Positions 1 to 9,538 are shown, numbered from the stretch's first letter. The stretch is DNA of 64,000 bases from Marinobacter halophilus (GCF_003007685.1 NZ_PXNN01000013.1:1-64000); one strand, 5' to 3'. Notes: generated from the letters alone by a model not told the origin. Program-made: numbers and translations.

Positions 1-800
1 TTGTAGCGGCCGGGGTAGTCGTAGTGTTGATAGTCTTCGCGGTGGTTCGGGCTGCCGGCGCTTTGTTCGTGCATCAGGGCGTAGGCGGGGTTTTTGAAGG
101 TGTAGTCCTTCATGGCGACCGAAGCGGCTTTGATGCGTTCTTCGTAGGCGAAGCTGAACACGCAGGCCTGTTTGGTGCTGCCGCCGGCCTGGGTGTTGCA
201 GGGCACCGGGTCCAGTTTCGGGGCGTCGCCGTGGTGGTCGGCGATGATCAGCGCCGGTTGTTCTTCGCCGTCCACGCTGCCGTGCTGGTAGCGGTAGTGC
301 CAGCCTTCTTCGGCGACCAGGCGTTCGATAAATTTCAGGTCGCTTTCCCGGTGCTGGACGCAGTATTCCCGTTCTTCCGGCGGGCGTTTGAAGTCAAACA
401 CGGTGTCGATGATGCCGCGCTCTTCCAGCAGGGTGCGCACGATGGCGTCGGTGCTCTGGGTCTGGAAGATGCGGCTGTTGTGCATCAGGCCCAGGCGCCA
501 GGCCGGGGGCTGGATGACCACTTCATAGGCGGTGCGGCGGTGGCCGGTGTTGCCGCGGACGAACTCGTTGACCACGCCGGTGAAGCGGCGCAGGGGCTGG
601 CCGTCCTGCCACACCACCAGATCGACTGGCTGCTCCAGAATGTCGGTGGCCACCACGTCCGGGTCGGTGCTGGCCAGGTGCAAGCGGCCGTGAAACAGGC
701 GGGAAAGGCTTTCGGTCAGCGCGAAGCCGACAACAACGAAATGATCTGAGGGGAATTCGCCTACATGGGCGGTGAACTGCAATCCGCTTGCCTGGGGCAT
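1..800 (-). CDS. vgrG: VgrG, type VI secretion tip protein (N-terminal part, cut by window edge)
   Basis: The reverse strand is open from an ATG at 800 to the window edge, giving about 266 residues without a stop. VgrG trimers cap the Hcp tube of the type VI secretion system and carry effectors. The visible part is the gp27-like base: an early phage-baseplate fold, then the family signature ESDLKFIERLVAEEG near residue 150, followed by WHYRYQH. The protein begins MPQASGLQFTAHVGEF. The gp5-like needle and any C-terminal effector domain lie outside the window. The Shine-Dalgarno is weak (AGGGA, about 9 nt upstream). No other T6SS gene is visible, so this may be an orphan vgrG island. The family call is firm; cargo is unknown. 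Confidence 0.93.
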   Translation of the reverse strand, partial: MPQASGLQFTAHVGEFPSDHFVVVGFALTESLSRLFHGRLHLASTDPDVVATDILEQPVDLVVWQDGQPLRRFTGVVNEFVRGNTGHRRTAYEVVIQPPAWRLGLMHNSRIFQTQSTDAIVRTLLEERGIIDTVFDFKRPPEEREYCVQHRESDLKFIERLVAEEGWHYRYQHGSVDGEEQPALIIADHHGDAPKLDPVPCNTQAGGSTKQACVFSFAYEERIKAASVAMKDYTFKNPAYALMHEQSAGSPNHREDYQHYDYPGRY

Positions 801-820
801 GACTTCGGTCCCTGAAGATT

Positions 821-887
821 GGTGGTTTGTAACTGACTCATCCTGAGCGGAGCCGATTATAACCACCCCACTTCAGATTACAAACCA
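821..887. promoter_or_regulatory. Nested inverted repeats upstream of vgrG
   Basis: TGGTTTGTAA (823-832) is matched by its exact reverse complement TTACAAACCA (878-887). Overlapping it, GGTGGTT (821-827) pairs with AACCACC (861-867). The two pairings share bases and exclude each other. The position, just 5' of the vgrG start, suggests a leader or operator. Function is inferred only. Confidence 0.35.
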
Positions 888-900
888 ACTACTCCGCATT

Positions 901-959
901 TTTGGGGTCAGACCCCAAGACATTTCGCCCCACCAAATGTCCGGGGGTCTGACCCCAAA
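901..959. repeat. Type-1 GGGGTCAGACCCC repeat (REPIN-like), orientation A
   Basis: Inverted cores GGGGTCAGACCCC and GGGGTCTGACCCC flank CAAGACATTT, a 9-nt loop (CGCCCCACC) and AAATGTCCG. The core is 53 nt (904-956). The right end touches the stop codon of the phosphorylase gene at 961. The arms can pair into a ~25-bp stem with two mismatches, or each 13-mer can fold on itself. Confidence 0.9.
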
Positions 960-960
960 T

Positions 961-2685
961 TCAGTTGGAGAGCCAGACGCTTTGGTAGGGTTTGAGGGTG
1001 AGCACGCCGGCCAGGTCGTCGATGGCCATGCCGGAGATCAGGTCGGTCCACTGGTCGGTGCCGATCAGGTTGATGTCGCTGAGGGCCACTAGCTGCACTT
1101 CGTCGCTGATGTTGTGGATGCAGAAGATGGATTGTTCCCGGCGCATGCTCTGGCGCCAGAAGCCGAACAGCTGCAATCCCAGGTGCAGGGTGAACTGGGT
1201 GGCGTTGGGGTGGAAGGCGGGTTGGGCGCGGCGCAGGGCGATCAGGCGCTTGAGCTCGTTGAAGGCTTTGCTGTGGTGGCTAAGCGGGTCCGCCAGGGTA
1301 GCCTCCAGCGTATCCAGCTGCCACTGGCCGCGGTTGATGGAGCGGAAGCGGCCGGTGTGCTCTACCCGGGCATGGTCGTTTTCGGTGGCCAGCAGGCTGT
1401 GAATGTAGAACGCGGGGATGCCTTCCAGCGCCAGCATGATGGTGTGGGCGCACAGGAACCGCTGCAGCTGCCAGTGGTCTGCGCCACCCTCGGCGATGCC
1501 TTTGAGGGCATCCCACAAAGCGATGTTCATTTCATAGGGCTGGTCCCGGCCGTCGGCGGTGCGCCGGTAGGAAACCTTGCCGCCGAAGGATTCCAGGGTG
1601 TTGATTAAACGCTGCTTCTCGTCCTCATCCAGCAGCCCGTCGGTGGGGCGCAACCCGACGCCGTCATGGGAGGCGATAAAGTTCAGGTAGGTGGTGCCCA
1701 TCTGTGCCGGCGGCATGCTCATCAGCCAGGTTTTCAGGTGGCGGCAGTTGCCGGTGACCAGGGTGTTGATCAGCAGCGGCGGCAGCGAAAAATTGTAGAT
1801 GGCATGGGCTTCGTTGGCGTTGCCGAAGTAGGTCAGGTTCTCCCGGTTGGGCACGTTGGTTTCGGTGATCACCACGGCATCCGGCGTGTGATGCTCGATC
1901 AGCAAGCGCAGGATCTTGATCAGTTCGTGAGTCTGCTGCAGGTGAATGCAGGGCGTACCCGGTTCTTTCCACAGAAACGCCACCGCATCCAGCCGGAAGA
2001 TCTTTACCCCGCGCTCCAGGTAATAGTGAATGATGCGGGCAAATTCGATCAGCACTTCCGGGTTGGCGAAGTTCAGGTCTACCTGGTCTTCACTGAACGT
2101 GCACCACACGTAGCGCTCGCCGTCATCGGTCTGTACCGGTGTCAGCAATGGTGAGGTTCGGGGTCGAACTACCATGCTTAAATCATCTTTCGGGTTGCCT
2201 TCAAAGAAGTAGTCCTTGCCTGGCCCCACCCGCTTGCGAAAATTCTCAAACCAGCGGCTGCGGGCCGACATGTGGTTGATCACCAGGTCCGCCATCAACT
2301 TGTAGTCGCGGCCGATGGCTTCGACATCCCCCCAGTCGCCGTGGGACTCGTTCACGGCAAGATAGTCCATCACCGAAAAGCCGTCGTCCGAGCTATAGGG
2401 AAAGAACGGCAGTATATGAACGCCGGTGATCGTATCCCGCAGGCAGTCATCCAGAAACCGCTTGAGCGTCACCAGGGGTTTTTCATCCGCCTGCTGCACG
2501 GTGTCGGCGTAGGTGATCAGCACAATATCCGATTGGTCCCAATGGTTCTGGTGCGCCGGCGGAGCCCCGGCATCCGGCGCTAGCGCCATGGCGTCCATTA
2601 ACTTTTCGGCCACAAACGCACAGTCCAGCGCCGGGTACACCATCTCCAGCATGGTCACCAGCTTGCTTTCCAGCGACTGGGTCAT
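961..2685 (-). CDS. GH13_18 glycoside phosphorylase (glucosylglycerate/glucosylglycerol phosphorylase-like)
   Basis: This 574-residue enzyme belongs to the sucrose-phosphorylase subfamily of GH13, which splits an alpha-glucoside with phosphate to give glucose 1-phosphate. The catalytic set is visible: nucleophile Asp233 in FRLDAVAF, acid/base Glu275 in VITETN, and transition-state Asp341 in ASHDGVG. The (beta/alpha)8 opening motifs ITYAD and [14 protein letters not shown] are also present. The start overlaps the upstream glycosyltransferase stop by 4 nt (ATGA), so the two are translationally coupled. That synthase and a phosphatase upstream favour glucosylglycerate over sucrose as substrate. 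I recall that members of this subfamily, including a Marinobacter enzyme, act on glucosylglycerol, so the acceptor is not settled by sequence alone. Confidence 0.85.
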   Translation of the reverse strand: MTQSLESKLVTMLEMVYPALDCAFVAEKLMDAMALAPDAGAPPAHQNHWDQSDIVLITYADTVQQADEKPLVTLKRFLDDCLRDTITGVHILPFFPYSSDDGFSVMDYLAVNESHGDWGDVEAIGRDYKLMADLVINHMSARSRWFENFRKRVGPGKDYFFEGNPKDDLSMVVRPRTSPLLTPVQTDDGERYVWCTFSEDQVDLNFANPEVLIEFARIIHYYLERGVKIFRLDAVAFLWKEPGTPCIHLQQTHELIKILRLLIEHHTPDAVVITETNVPNRENLTYFGNANEAHAIYNFSLPPLLINTLVTGNCRHLKTWLMSMPPAQMGTTYLNFIASHDGVGLRPTDGLLDEDEKQRLINTLESFGGKVSYRRTADGRDQPYEMNIALWDALKGIAEGGADHWQLQRFLCAHTIMLALEGIPAFYIHSLLATENDHARVEHTGRFRSINRGQWQLDTLEATLADPLSHHSKAFNELKRLIALRRAQPAFHPNATQFTLHLGLQLFGFWRQSMRREQSIFCIHNISDEVQLVALSDINLIGTDQWTDLISGMAIDDLAGVLTLKPYQSVWLSN

Positions 2686-3905
2686 GGCTTGAATTCCTCG
2701 TTGTCCAGCTCCACCGCCTCCAGCAACTGCTCCCGAATGTCCGGAATGGCGCTGGTCACGCGGTTCCAGCTCGGAATAAACGGCGTATCCATGGGGTTGT
2801 CCAGGAAGTGCGCACCGGCGCTCATCACATTCTGGGCAAACAACTCCACGGCTTTCTCCTCTTTATGACGGTCGAAACTCAGCCCATTGATGATCGCATC
2901 GTTCTGATAGGTCTCCACAAAATCCAGCGCAATGCGGAAGTAACTCGCCTTGATGGTGCGAAACTTCTCATTGGAGAAGATCTCGCCATTGGTGGCCAGT
3001 TTGCGGAACAAGGCCTTGGAGATGTCCACACTCATCTTGGACAAGCCGCGACTGGCATCCTCCGGCGACAGCTCCTGGTGCTTGTGGTCGTACACATCGG
3101 CCACATCCACCTGGCACAGCCGGTTGGTGGCGTAGTTGCGCTTCATCTCCGACAGTACGCCGACCTCCAGCCCCCAGTCGCTGGGAATGCGCAAGTCGTT
3201 AATCACGTCGGTGCGGAAGGAGAATTCACCCGCCAGCGGGTAACGGTAGCTGTCCAGGTAATCCAGAAAGTCATTGGGGCCACACACTTTTTTCAGGGCC
3301 CGGATCAGCGGCGTTACCAACAACCGGCTGACCCGGCCATTCATGTTGCCGTCCGCCACCCGGGCGTAATAGCCTTTGCAGAACATGTAGTTGAAGCCCG
3401 GGTTGGCGACCGGGTAGATCAGCCGGGCCAGAAGATCCCGGGAATAGGTCAGAATATCGCAATCGTGCAGCGCCACCGATTTGCTGACGCCGGAGGCCAG
3501 CACATAGCCAAAGCAGTACCAGACGTTGCGACCCTTGCCCATTTCCGTCGGTGCCAGGCTCTGCTCTCGCAGCTTCCGATCCAGCGCCTGCAGGCGAGGG
3601 CCATCGTTCCACAGTACTTTGAAGGGCTGGGGAAGTTCAGAGAAGTACTCGAGGGCATGGCGATACTGGCCCTCATCGGCGCGGTCCAAGCCGATCACGA
3701 TTTCATCCAGGTAGGGCACCTTGGTCAGCTCATGGACGATGTTCTTGAGCGCAGGCCCTTCCAGCTCTGAATACAGTGACGGCAACACCAGCGACATCGG
3801 CCGGGCTTTGCGAAACCGCATCAGGTCCGCTTCGATGTCTTCCACGGGGCGGCGCACAAGGTTGTGCAGGGTGGTGATAATGCCATTCTGGTAAAAGTCG
3901 CCCAT
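2682..3905 (-). CDS. Glucosyl-3-phosphoglycerate synthase-like glycosyltransferase
   Basis: A 407-residue GT-A-fold glycosyltransferase resembling GpgS/MpgS-type enzymes, which transfer a sugar from a nucleotide donor to 3-phosphoglycerate. The metal-binding DxD is DCD at residues 148-150 ([15 protein letters not shown]); the N-terminus [16 protein letters not shown] leads into the [10 protein letters not shown] strand. The frame stays open to 4031, but the start is placed at 3905 because AAAGGAGGAG lies directly upstream and the extension looks non-coding. The gap to the upstream phosphatase is 13 nt and the stop overlaps the phosphorylase start. Likely role: makes phosphorylated glucosylglycerate for osmoprotection, dephosphorylated by the neighbour. 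Acceptor and donor are inferred. Confidence 0.8.
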   Translation of the reverse strand: MGDFYQNGIITTLHNLVRRPVEDIEADLMRFRKARPMSLVLPSLYSELEGPALKNIVHELTKVPYLDEIVIGLDRADEGQYRHALEYFSELPQPFKVLWNDGPRLQALDRKLREQSLAPTEMGKGRNVWYCFGYVLASGVSKSVALHDCDILTYSRDLLARLIYPVANPGFNYMFCKGYYARVADGNMNGRVSRLLVTPLIRALKKVCGPNDFLDYLDSYRYPLAGEFSFRTDVINDLRIPSDWGLEVGVLSEMKRNYATNRLCQVDVADVYDHKHQELSPEDASRGLSKMSVDISKALFRKLATNGEIFSNEKFRTIKASYFRIALDFVETYQNDAIINGLSFDRHKEEKAVELFAQNVMSAGAHFLDNPMDTPFIPSWNRVTSAIPDIREQLLEAVELDNEEFKP

Positions 3906-3918
3906 GGCGGCTCCTCCT

Positions 3919-4722
3919 TTACGGGTAGCCGTACTCAAACAACAGATTGAGTACGCATTCATTCCAACCCTCGGGGCCGGGCTTGAGGGAGCGCATGGCG
4001 TGCCGCGACGACGGCAACTGAACCTGATCACTGTTCACCCCACGAATCACCACCGGTATGTCTGCGGCTTCCAGCAAACGCTGATCGTTGGGGCTGTCCC
4101 CCAGGGCGATGGTCAATAACGGCTCATCGCCATAGAGCTCCTGGTAACGCTTCAGCAAGAACCGGGCCCCCTCGGCTTTATCAAATTCTCCCAGGGCGTG
4201 CCAGAAGCGCCCGCCCTGCACCAGACGCAAGCCCTCAAGCTCAAGCGCAGCGCGGAATTGCGCCATTTCCTCATCAGTGCCGTCCCACAACAAAGGGACC
4301 GTGGCCAGGCGCTGTTTGGCGCGGGCGGCTTCCGCTACCGTCAACCGGGTCAGCGCCGCCACCTCCGCCGCAGACAGGTCATCAAAGCTCCGAAACCGTG
4401 CACCGGATTCTCTTTGCACCAAAAGTGTGCGAACAACCTCATCATAAGAAATGCCAACATGGACCACCTCTTCCTCGGCATTGCCTAAACAGCCGGAAGG
4501 AATCACCACCGCCGCACCGTTCTCCGCAATAAACGGCGCCCGCAGGCCCATCATGCTTTGCAGCTCACCGATCTCGGCTGCGGTTTTGCTGGAATTGAAA
4601 ATCAGCGGAATGCCATTGGCCCCCAACCGCGCCATCGCCGGCTTCGCCGCCCGCCAGCTGTAGCTGTGGTGATCCAGCAAAGTGCCGTCCAGATCCGTAA
4701 AAACAATCAAGTGTGGTTGCAT
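3919..4722 (-). CDS. HAD phosphatase, mannosyl/glucosyl-3-phosphoglycerate phosphatase family
   Basis: A 267-residue HAD hydrolase of the MpgP/YedP type. Motif I is FTDLDGT (Asp10, Asp12), motif II the SSK at 44-46, motif III Lys182 (FDKAEGA) and motif IV GDSPND (208-213). It would remove the phosphate from the glycosyl-3-phosphoglycerate made by the next gene. The frame is open upstream to 4860, but that extension reads through a type-1 repeat, so the ATG at 4722 (MQPHLIVF) is chosen. The Shine-Dalgarno is weak (GGGATGGG). It is first in a tight three-gene operon with the synthase and phosphorylase. Confidence 0.82.
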   Translation of the reverse strand: MQPHLIVFTDLDGTLLDHHSYSWRAAKPAMARLGANGIPLIFNSSKTAAEIGELQSMMGLRAPFIAENGAAVVIPSGCLGNAEEEVVHVGISYDEVVRTLLVQRESGARFRSFDDLSAAEVAALTRLTVAEAARAKQRLATVPLLWDGTDEEMAQFRAALELEGLRLVQGGRFWHALGEFDKAEGARFLLKRYQELYGDEPLLTIALGDSPNDQRLLEAADIPVVIRGVNSDQVQLPSSRHAMRSLKPGPEGWNECVLNLLFEYGYP

Positions 4723-4749
4723 TTGCCCATCCCGCTCTGCAATGTAACT

Positions 4750-4802
4750 GGGGTCAGACCCCAGAACATTTGATGCGGTGAAATGTCTTGGGGTCTGACC
4801 CC
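4750..4802. repeat. Type-1 repeat, orientation B-like
   Basis: 53-nt core with left inner arm CAGAACATTT, loop GATGCGGTG and right inner arm AAATGTCTTGG. It lies in the 108-nt gap between the divergent phosphatase and selO genes. The left inner arm has one mismatch to the usual GACATTT. Confidence 0.88.
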
Positions 4803-4830
4803 AAATTAGATTCAAGAACCAGGCCAGACT

Positions 4831-6285
4831 ATGAGCACGAATGCCTTTAAGGTGGAACACCGTTATCTCGAGTTGCCGGATAGCTTTTATTCGCGGGTGA
4901 CGCCGACGCCTTTATCCCAGCCGACCATGGTGTGTTTTAACCACACACTGGCGGCGCAGCTGGGTTTTCATGTCCAGAACGAGGCGGACTGGGCAAAAGT
5001 TGGCGCGGGCCTGGAGTTGCTGGACGGGATGGACCCGGTCGCCATGAAGTACACCGGGCATCAGTTTGGCGTGTACAACCCGGAACTCGGCGATGGCCGG
5101 GGGCTGTTACTATGGGAAACGGTGGCGCCGGATGGCACTCGCTGGGATTGGCATCTGAAAGGTGCAGGCACCACGCCCTACTCCCGCTTTGGTGACGGTC
5201 GGGCCGTGTTGCGCTCTACCATTCGCGAGTACCTGTGCTCCGAAGCCATGCACGGGCTGGGCATTCCAACCACCCGCGCCCTGTTTATGATCAGCGCAAA
5301 AGAGCCGATCCGCCGCGAATCCATCGAAACCGCTGCCGCGCTGATGCGGGTAGCACAAAGCCACATCCGCTTTGGCCACTTTGAGTTTGCTGCCCATCAC
5401 GAAGGCCCGGAGGCGCTGAAAACCCTGCTGGAGCACGTGATCGCCCTGCACTTCCCGCATCTGATCAGCCTGCCGGAACAGCAACGACACCAGAGATGGT
5501 TTGAAGAAGTGGTTGAACGCACCGCCCGGCTGATCGCCGACTGGCAAGCGGTGGGTTTCTGCCACGGGGTGATGAACAGTGACAACATGTCGATCATCGG
5601 CGACACCTTCGATTATGGCCCCTTCGCTTTCCTGGACGACTTCGACGCCGGCCACATCTGCAACCACACCGACCAGGGCGGCCGCTACGCCTACAACCGC
5701 CAGCCGCAGATCGGTTTCACCAACTGCCAGTACCTGGCTAACGCGCTGGCGCCGATCATGAATGAAGACGACCTGCGCCGAGGCCTGCGCCGGTACGAAG
5801 TGGCCTACAACAACCACTTCAAAAACACACTATGCGCCAAACTGGGCCTGGAAGAAAACGAGGAATCCGATCTCAGCCTGATCATGGAAACCTTCAGCCT
5901 GCTGCACGAACACCGGGTCGATTACACCCGCTTCTTCCGCGGCATCTCCAACCTGCACCGCCACGGCAACGCGCCCGTGCGCGACCTGTTCACCGACCGC
6001 AGCGTGGCCGACGAGTGGCTCGAACGCTATGCCGCCCGCCTGCAAAAAGAAACCCGCGCCCACGACGAGCGCGAATACGCCATGCGCCAGGCCAACCCCA
6101 AATACATCCTGCGCAACTACCTGGCCCAGCAAGTCATAATGGAAGCCCAGAACGGCGACTACGCCCCACTGAAAGAACTGTTAACGGTGCTGGAAAACCC
6201 CTTCGACGAACAACCCGAGTTCGAACACTACGCCGCCCTGCCCCCAGACTGGGGCAAACACCTCAACATCAGCTGCTCATCCTGA
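4831..6285 (+). CDS. selO: Protein adenylyltransferase SelO (YdiU/UPF0061)
   Basis: 484 residues, full length for SelO, a pseudokinase-fold enzyme that transfers AMP from ATP to Ser/Thr/Tyr of target proteins and is linked to oxidative stress. Recognisable blocks are MKYTGHQFGVYNPELGDGR, LKGAGTTPYSRFGDGRAVLRS, the metal/ATP motifs MNSDNMS and FDYGPFAFLDDFD, and the C-terminal tail ISCSS, where bacterial proteins have Cys in place of the eukaryotic selenocysteine. The Shine-Dalgarno is poor. A type-1 repeat ends 28 nt before the ATG and another repeat begins 2 nt after the stop. Confidence 0.96.
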   Translation: MSTNAFKVEHRYLELPDSFYSRVTPTPLSQPTMVCFNHTLAAQLGFHVQNEADWAKVGAGLELLDGMDPVAMKYTGHQFGVYNPELGDGRGLLLWETVAPDGTRWDWHLKGAGTTPYSRFGDGRAVLRSTIREYLCSEAMHGLGIPTTRALFMISAKEPIRRESIETAAALMRVAQSHIRFGHFEFAAHHEGPEALKTLLEHVIALHFPHLISLPEQQRHQRWFEEVVERTARLIADWQAVGFCHGVMNSDNMSIIGDTFDYGPFAFLDDFDAGHICNHTDQGGRYAYNRQPQIGFTNCQYLANALAPIMNEDDLRRGLRRYEVAYNNHFKNTLCAKLGLEENEESDLSLIMETFSLLHEHRVDYTRFFRGISNLHRHGNAPVRDLFTDRSVADEWLERYAARLQKETRAHDEREYAMRQANPKYILRNYLAQQVIMEAQNGDYAPLKELLTVLENPFDEQPEFEHYAALPPDWGKHLNISCSS

Positions 6286-6287
6286 AA

Positions 6288-6342
6288 GGGGTCAGACCCG
6301 CGTGCGTCTTTGGGCCTTAGGGCCGCGCGGGGGTCTGACCCC
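6288..6342. repeat. Divergent GGGGTC repeat with GC-rich centre
   Basis: Outer arms GGGGTCAGACCC and GGGGTCTGACCCC are kept, but the centre is replaced by a GCGTGCG...CGCGCGG stem around TTTGGGCCTTAGGGC instead of the GACATTT/AAATGT stem. It begins 2 nt after the selO stop and could serve as its terminator. Confidence 0.75.
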
Positions 6343-6359
6343 GTTTCTGAAGTGAACTT

Positions 6360-6412
6360 GGGGTCAGACCCCAAGACATTTGGTGAGGTGAAATGTCCGG
6401 GGGTCAGACCCC
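6360..6412. repeat. Type-1 repeat, orientation A arms
   Basis: 53-nt core, inner arms CAAGACATTT / AAATGTCCG, loop GGTGAGGTG. Unusually the right outer arm reads GGGGTCAGACCCC, with the central base as in the left arm. The loop resembles that of B-orientation copies, so arm and loop orientation disagree. It sits 3 nt from the stop of the ampG-like gene and 18 nt from the previous repeat. Confidence 0.88.
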
Positions 6413-6415
6413 AAT

Positions 6416-7858
6416 TTATTTGACCAGGGCGTCTTCGGTGTCTTTGAGCGGGGCGAGGGCGTCCAGTCTGGCGCCGTGTTTCATCATGTAGAGCACCAGC
6501 AGCACCGCGGGGATGCCCATCACGGAAGCGATGGCGAAGAACTCTGCGTAGCCAAAGTTGGCGACCACAATGCCGGAGAAGCCGCCCAGAAATTTGCCGG
6601 GCAAGGTCATCAGCGAGCTGAACAAGGCGTATTGGGTGGCAGTGAAGGAGGCGCTGGTCATGCTGGATAGCCAGGCAATTAGCGCCACGTTGGCGATACC
6701 GCCACTGAGGTTATCCGCACTCACCACCACTGCCAGGGTGGCCACATCGGGCGGGTACTGGGCCAGGAACACAAACAGCAGGTTGGTGGCGGCGGTCAGA
6801 ATGGCGCCGGCCAGCAGGATTTTGCGCACGCCGTAGCGCACCACGAGCACACCGCCCAGCAACGAGCCAACGATGGTCATGAAGAAGCCAAAGATTTTGG
6901 TGACATCCGCCACCTGGGTTTTACTGAAGCCCATAAAATCCAGGTAAAACGGATTGGCCATCACGCCCATGGCGATGTCGGAAATCCGGTACACTGCCAC
7001 CAGCAGTAAAATGGCAATGGCCATCTCTTTATATCGGAGAAAGAAATCCAGAAACGGCCCGGCAATGGCGGCATAGAACCAGCCGGCAAAGCGGGCAATC
7101 CTGGGCGGAAGATGCGTCCGTTTGCTGGCCTCTTCCTCAATTTTATCGGCAATGTCCTGGGCCGCAGCAAAGTGATTCACCCGCGGCTCACGCACGATCA
7201 AGACCGTCAGCGCACCCACGCCCACCAGCGCCGCCATCACCTGGTAAGACACCTCCCAGGACCAGTACTCAGCCAGATATAAAGCCCCGGCACCCGCTAC
7301 CAGCAACGCCAGTCGGTAACCGAAGATATAGGTGGCTGCCAACGCAGCCTGAAGGCGTTCACCGGCAATCTCGATCCGATACGCATCAATCGCCACGTCC
7401 TGGGTGGCGGAAGAAAACGCCACCAGCAAGCCGAACAAGGCCAGAGTTTGCGGCGCCACCACCGGGTCTACCGTCGCCATCAGATAAAGGCCGGTGGCGA
7501 TGCCCGCCTGGGCCAGCAGAATCCAGCTGCGACGTTTACCCAGCAGGCGATCCAGCACCGGCAGTTTCAGCCGGTCCACTATCGGCGCCCAGAACACCTT
7601 GATGGAATAAGTGATGCCAAGCCAGCTGAAAAACCCGATGGTCGCGGTTTGCACACCCACATCCGCCAGCCGCGCGTTCAGGGTGGAGAACACCAGCAAA
7701 AACGGCAACCCCGCTGAAAAGCCCAGAAACAGCATGGCAATCACTTGCCAGCGGGTGTAAACGTGGAACGACTCCTTTAGCAGGGCGAACCGGGTGCCAG
7801 TGATGATAAATTGAGCTCCTTGGTTTGGGGCCAGATGGCTGACCCCTGAATCACACAA
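6416..7858 (-). CDS. ampG: AmpG-like major facilitator transporter (muropeptide permease family)
   Basis: A 12-helix-type MFS protein whose N-terminal block AMLFLGFSAGLPFLLVFSTLNARL and SATQDVAIDAYRIE match AmpG permeases, which import anhydro-muropeptides for cell-wall recycling. The frame opens at a TTG (7858) directly next to the yajQ stop, but the true start is uncertain. The first 15 codons cover a degenerate GGGGCCAG...CTGACCCC hairpin. A good AGGAG (7820-7816) lies 8 nt before an ATC at 7807, and no ATG, GTG or TTG sits at that spacing. Family alignment expects a start near ALLKESFHVYTRW. The stop falls 3 nt from a type-1 repeat. Confidence 0.85.
   Translation of the reverse strand: MCDSGVSHLAPNQGAQFIITGTRFALLKESFHVYTRWQVIAMLFLGFSAGLPFLLVFSTLNARLADVGVQTATIGFFSWLGITYSIKVFWAPIVDRLKLPVLDRLLGKRRSWILLAQAGIATGLYLMATVDPVVAPQTLALFGLLVAFSSATQDVAIDAYRIEIAGERLQAALAATYIFGYRLALLVAGAGALYLAEYWSWEVSYQVMAALVGVGALTVLIVREPRVNHFAAAQDIADKIEEEASKRTHLPPRIARFAGWFYAAIAGPFLDFFLRYKEMAIAILLLVAVYRISDIAMGVMANPFYLDFMGFSKTQVADVTKIFGFFMTIVGSLLGGVLVVRYGVRKILLAGAILTAATNLLFVFLAQYPPDVATLAVVVSADNLSGGIANVALIAWLSSMTSASFTATQYALFSSLMTLPGKFLGGFSGIVVANFGYAEFFAIASVMGIPAVLLVLYMMKHGARLDALAPLKDTEDALVK
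7827..7846. repeat. Degenerate GGGGCCAG/CTGACCCC hairpin
   Basis: GGGGCCAG-ATGG-CTGACCCC resembles a decayed arm of the window's repeat family. It lies between yajQ and ampG, where the nominal ampG frame runs through it. Confidence 0.45.
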
Positions 7859-8341
7859 TCAATCGCGGAAGTTATCAAACTGCAGCGGCAGTTCCAGCTC
7901 GGCTTCGCGCAGCATGGCGATGGCTTCCTGCAGGTCATCCCGCTTCTTACCGTTGACCCGCACCTTATCACCCTGAATGCTGGCCTGGACCTTCATTTTC
8001 TGGTCCTTGATCATTTTAACGATCTTCTTGGCCATATCGGTTTCGATACCCTGCTTGAGCGCAAAGTGCTGCTTCACCAGCTTGCCGGCCTTGCTCTCGC
8101 CGTCCTCGGCCAAGGCGCGGGCATCAATGTTGCGTTTGGCAAAGGCCATTCGCAGCAGATCAATCAGCTGCTCCAGCTGAAACTCCTGCTCGGCGCTCAC
8201 GGTGATGCGCTTGTCTTCCAGCTCGATGTCTGCCTGCACGTTCTTGAAATCCCACCGGTTGCCCAGATCACGCTTGGCCTGATCCACCGCATTGGTGACT
8301 TCGTGCATCTCAATTTCTGAAACAATGTCAAAAGAAGGCAT
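7859..8341 (-). CDS. yajQ: YajQ family nucleotide-binding protein
   Basis: 160 residues matching YajQ (UPF0234), which binds nucleotides and, in some bacteria, c-di-GMP. The start [33 protein letters not shown] is diagnostic, as are the middle [10 protein letters not shown] and the C-terminal [18 protein letters not shown]. The ATG at 8341 is used; the upstream open frame does not look coding. It is divergent from the response-regulator gene across about 135 nt. Confidence 0.95.
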   Translation of the reverse strand: MPSFDIVSEIEMHEVTNAVDQAKRDLGNRWDFKNVQADIELEDKRITVSAEQEFQLEQLIDLLRMAFAKRNIDARALAEDGESKAGKLVKQHFALKQGIETDMAKKIVKMIKDQKMKVQASIQGDKVRVNGKKRDDLQEAIAMLREAELELPLQFDNFRD

Positions 8342-8476
8342 GGTCGTTATTCTCCACAGGCCCCAGAAAGGTATACTGGAGCAACATTTTGATACCTGAT
8401 GTTCCGAAGCGCCAAAGCATACCAAGAGCGGCGGCGAACCGCATCTGACAATGGACTGGTAACAAGTAGACAAACG

Positions 8477-9448
8477 ATGCCCAATCTGGACCTACCCATC
8501 CTCGTCGTAGACGACGCCAAATTCAGCAGTATGGTGGTTGGCCGCACACTGCGAAATGCCGGCTACCGCGACGTACGAATTGCCAACAATGCTTCAGACG
8601 CCCTGAAACTGATGGAACAGCGCCAGGTCAGCGTACTGATTGCCGACTGGCTGATGCCCGAAATGGACGGCCTGCAACTGACCGACCGCGTGCGTCAGCA
8701 GGATGAGCAAGACAACCACTATACCTACGTGATCCTGCTCACCGCCCGGGAGAGCGTCGAAGCCCTGTCGGAAGCCTTTGACCGGGGCGTGGATGACTTC
8801 ATCTACAAATCCGACATGACCAAACAGCTGGTCTCCCGTGTCTTTGCCGCAGACCGCATGGCCGACCGCCAAAACACCCTGCTGCGCGCCAACGCCCTGT
8901 TGGTGGAGAACAACCGGGAGCTGGAAGCCACCAACATCATCGATCTGGAAACCGGCCTGTGTAACACCAAATACGCCCGCCAGCGCCTGCAGAAAACCCT
9001 GCGCCACGCCGAATCCCGCGCCGGCTCGACGGCCTATGTGATGTGTGGTATTCGCAACTGGCAGGATCTCAAGCGCAAACACCCACCCAGCGTGATGAGC
9101 GAACTGGCCGTCGGCATCGCCCGCCGCCTGAACACCCTGATCCGCCCCATCGACGCTTTGTGCCGCGTGGGTGACAATCAGTTTGCGATTATTTCCTACT
9201 TTCCGACCAGCGACCACTGCACCACCACCGCGTTTCGGCGCATCTATGACGGCATCAACCACAAAGCCCTGAAAACCACCGCCGGCTACATCTCGGTGGA
9301 AGCCGGCATGGTGCTGTGCCGGGCCGATGCTCAGGATGGCACACCCTCCATTCAGGATGTAGAGCGCGCTGCCGTACAAGGCCTGGTCGACGCCTACGAA
9401 ACCCACCGGTTTACCGAAACCAAACCCGAGATACGGGAAGGTGTGTAG
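8477..9448 (+). CDS. Response regulator with degenerate GGDEF domain
   Basis: 323 residues. An N-terminal receiver domain ([12 protein letters not shown]; phospho-acceptor Asp57 in [12 protein letters not shown]; conserved Lys in FIYKSD) is followed by a helical linker and a diguanylate-cyclase-like domain. The catalytic loop reads VGDNQF where GGDEF is expected, so cyclase activity is unlikely and a c-di-GMP-binding or protein-docking role is more plausible. The start at 8477 ([13 protein letters not shown]) is chosen because the receiver begins there. An upstream in-frame ATG at 8399 is possible, and neither has a strong Shine-Dalgarno. Confidence 0.85.
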   Translation: MPNLDLPILVVDDAKFSSMVVGRTLRNAGYRDVRIANNASDALKLMEQRQVSVLIADWLMPEMDGLQLTDRVRQQDEQDNHYTYVILLTARESVEALSEAFDRGVDDFIYKSDMTKQLVSRVFAADRMADRQNTLLRANALLVENNRELEATNIIDLETGLCNTKYARQRLQKTLRHAESRAGSTAYVMCGIRNWQDLKRKHPPSVMSELAVGIARRLNTLIRPIDALCRVGDNQFAIISYFPTSDHCTTTAFRRIYDGINHKALKTTAGYISVEAGMVLCRADAQDGTPSIQDVERAAVQGLVDAYETHRFTETKPEIREGV

Positions 9449-9538
9449 AGCTCACAAACTGTAACAACGGGACACAGATCACAAACAGACAGCACGGGCA
9501 TTAGATCGTATTCTGGAATTGTGGAATCAAGCAGTATC

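Noticed and set aside
24..749. Long plus-strand open frame of 241 residues over vgrG
   Set aside because: It is antisense to a clear VgrG protein; its Val/Gly/Ala/His-rich composition is typical of a shadow frame.
1280..1972. Alternative open frames within the GH13 gene on either strand
   Set aside because: They overlap conserved catalytic regions and show no protein-family motifs.
4723..4860. N-terminal extension of the HAD phosphatase
   Set aside because: It translates a type-1 repeat (WGQTPRHF...LGSDP) and precedes a normal HAD start.
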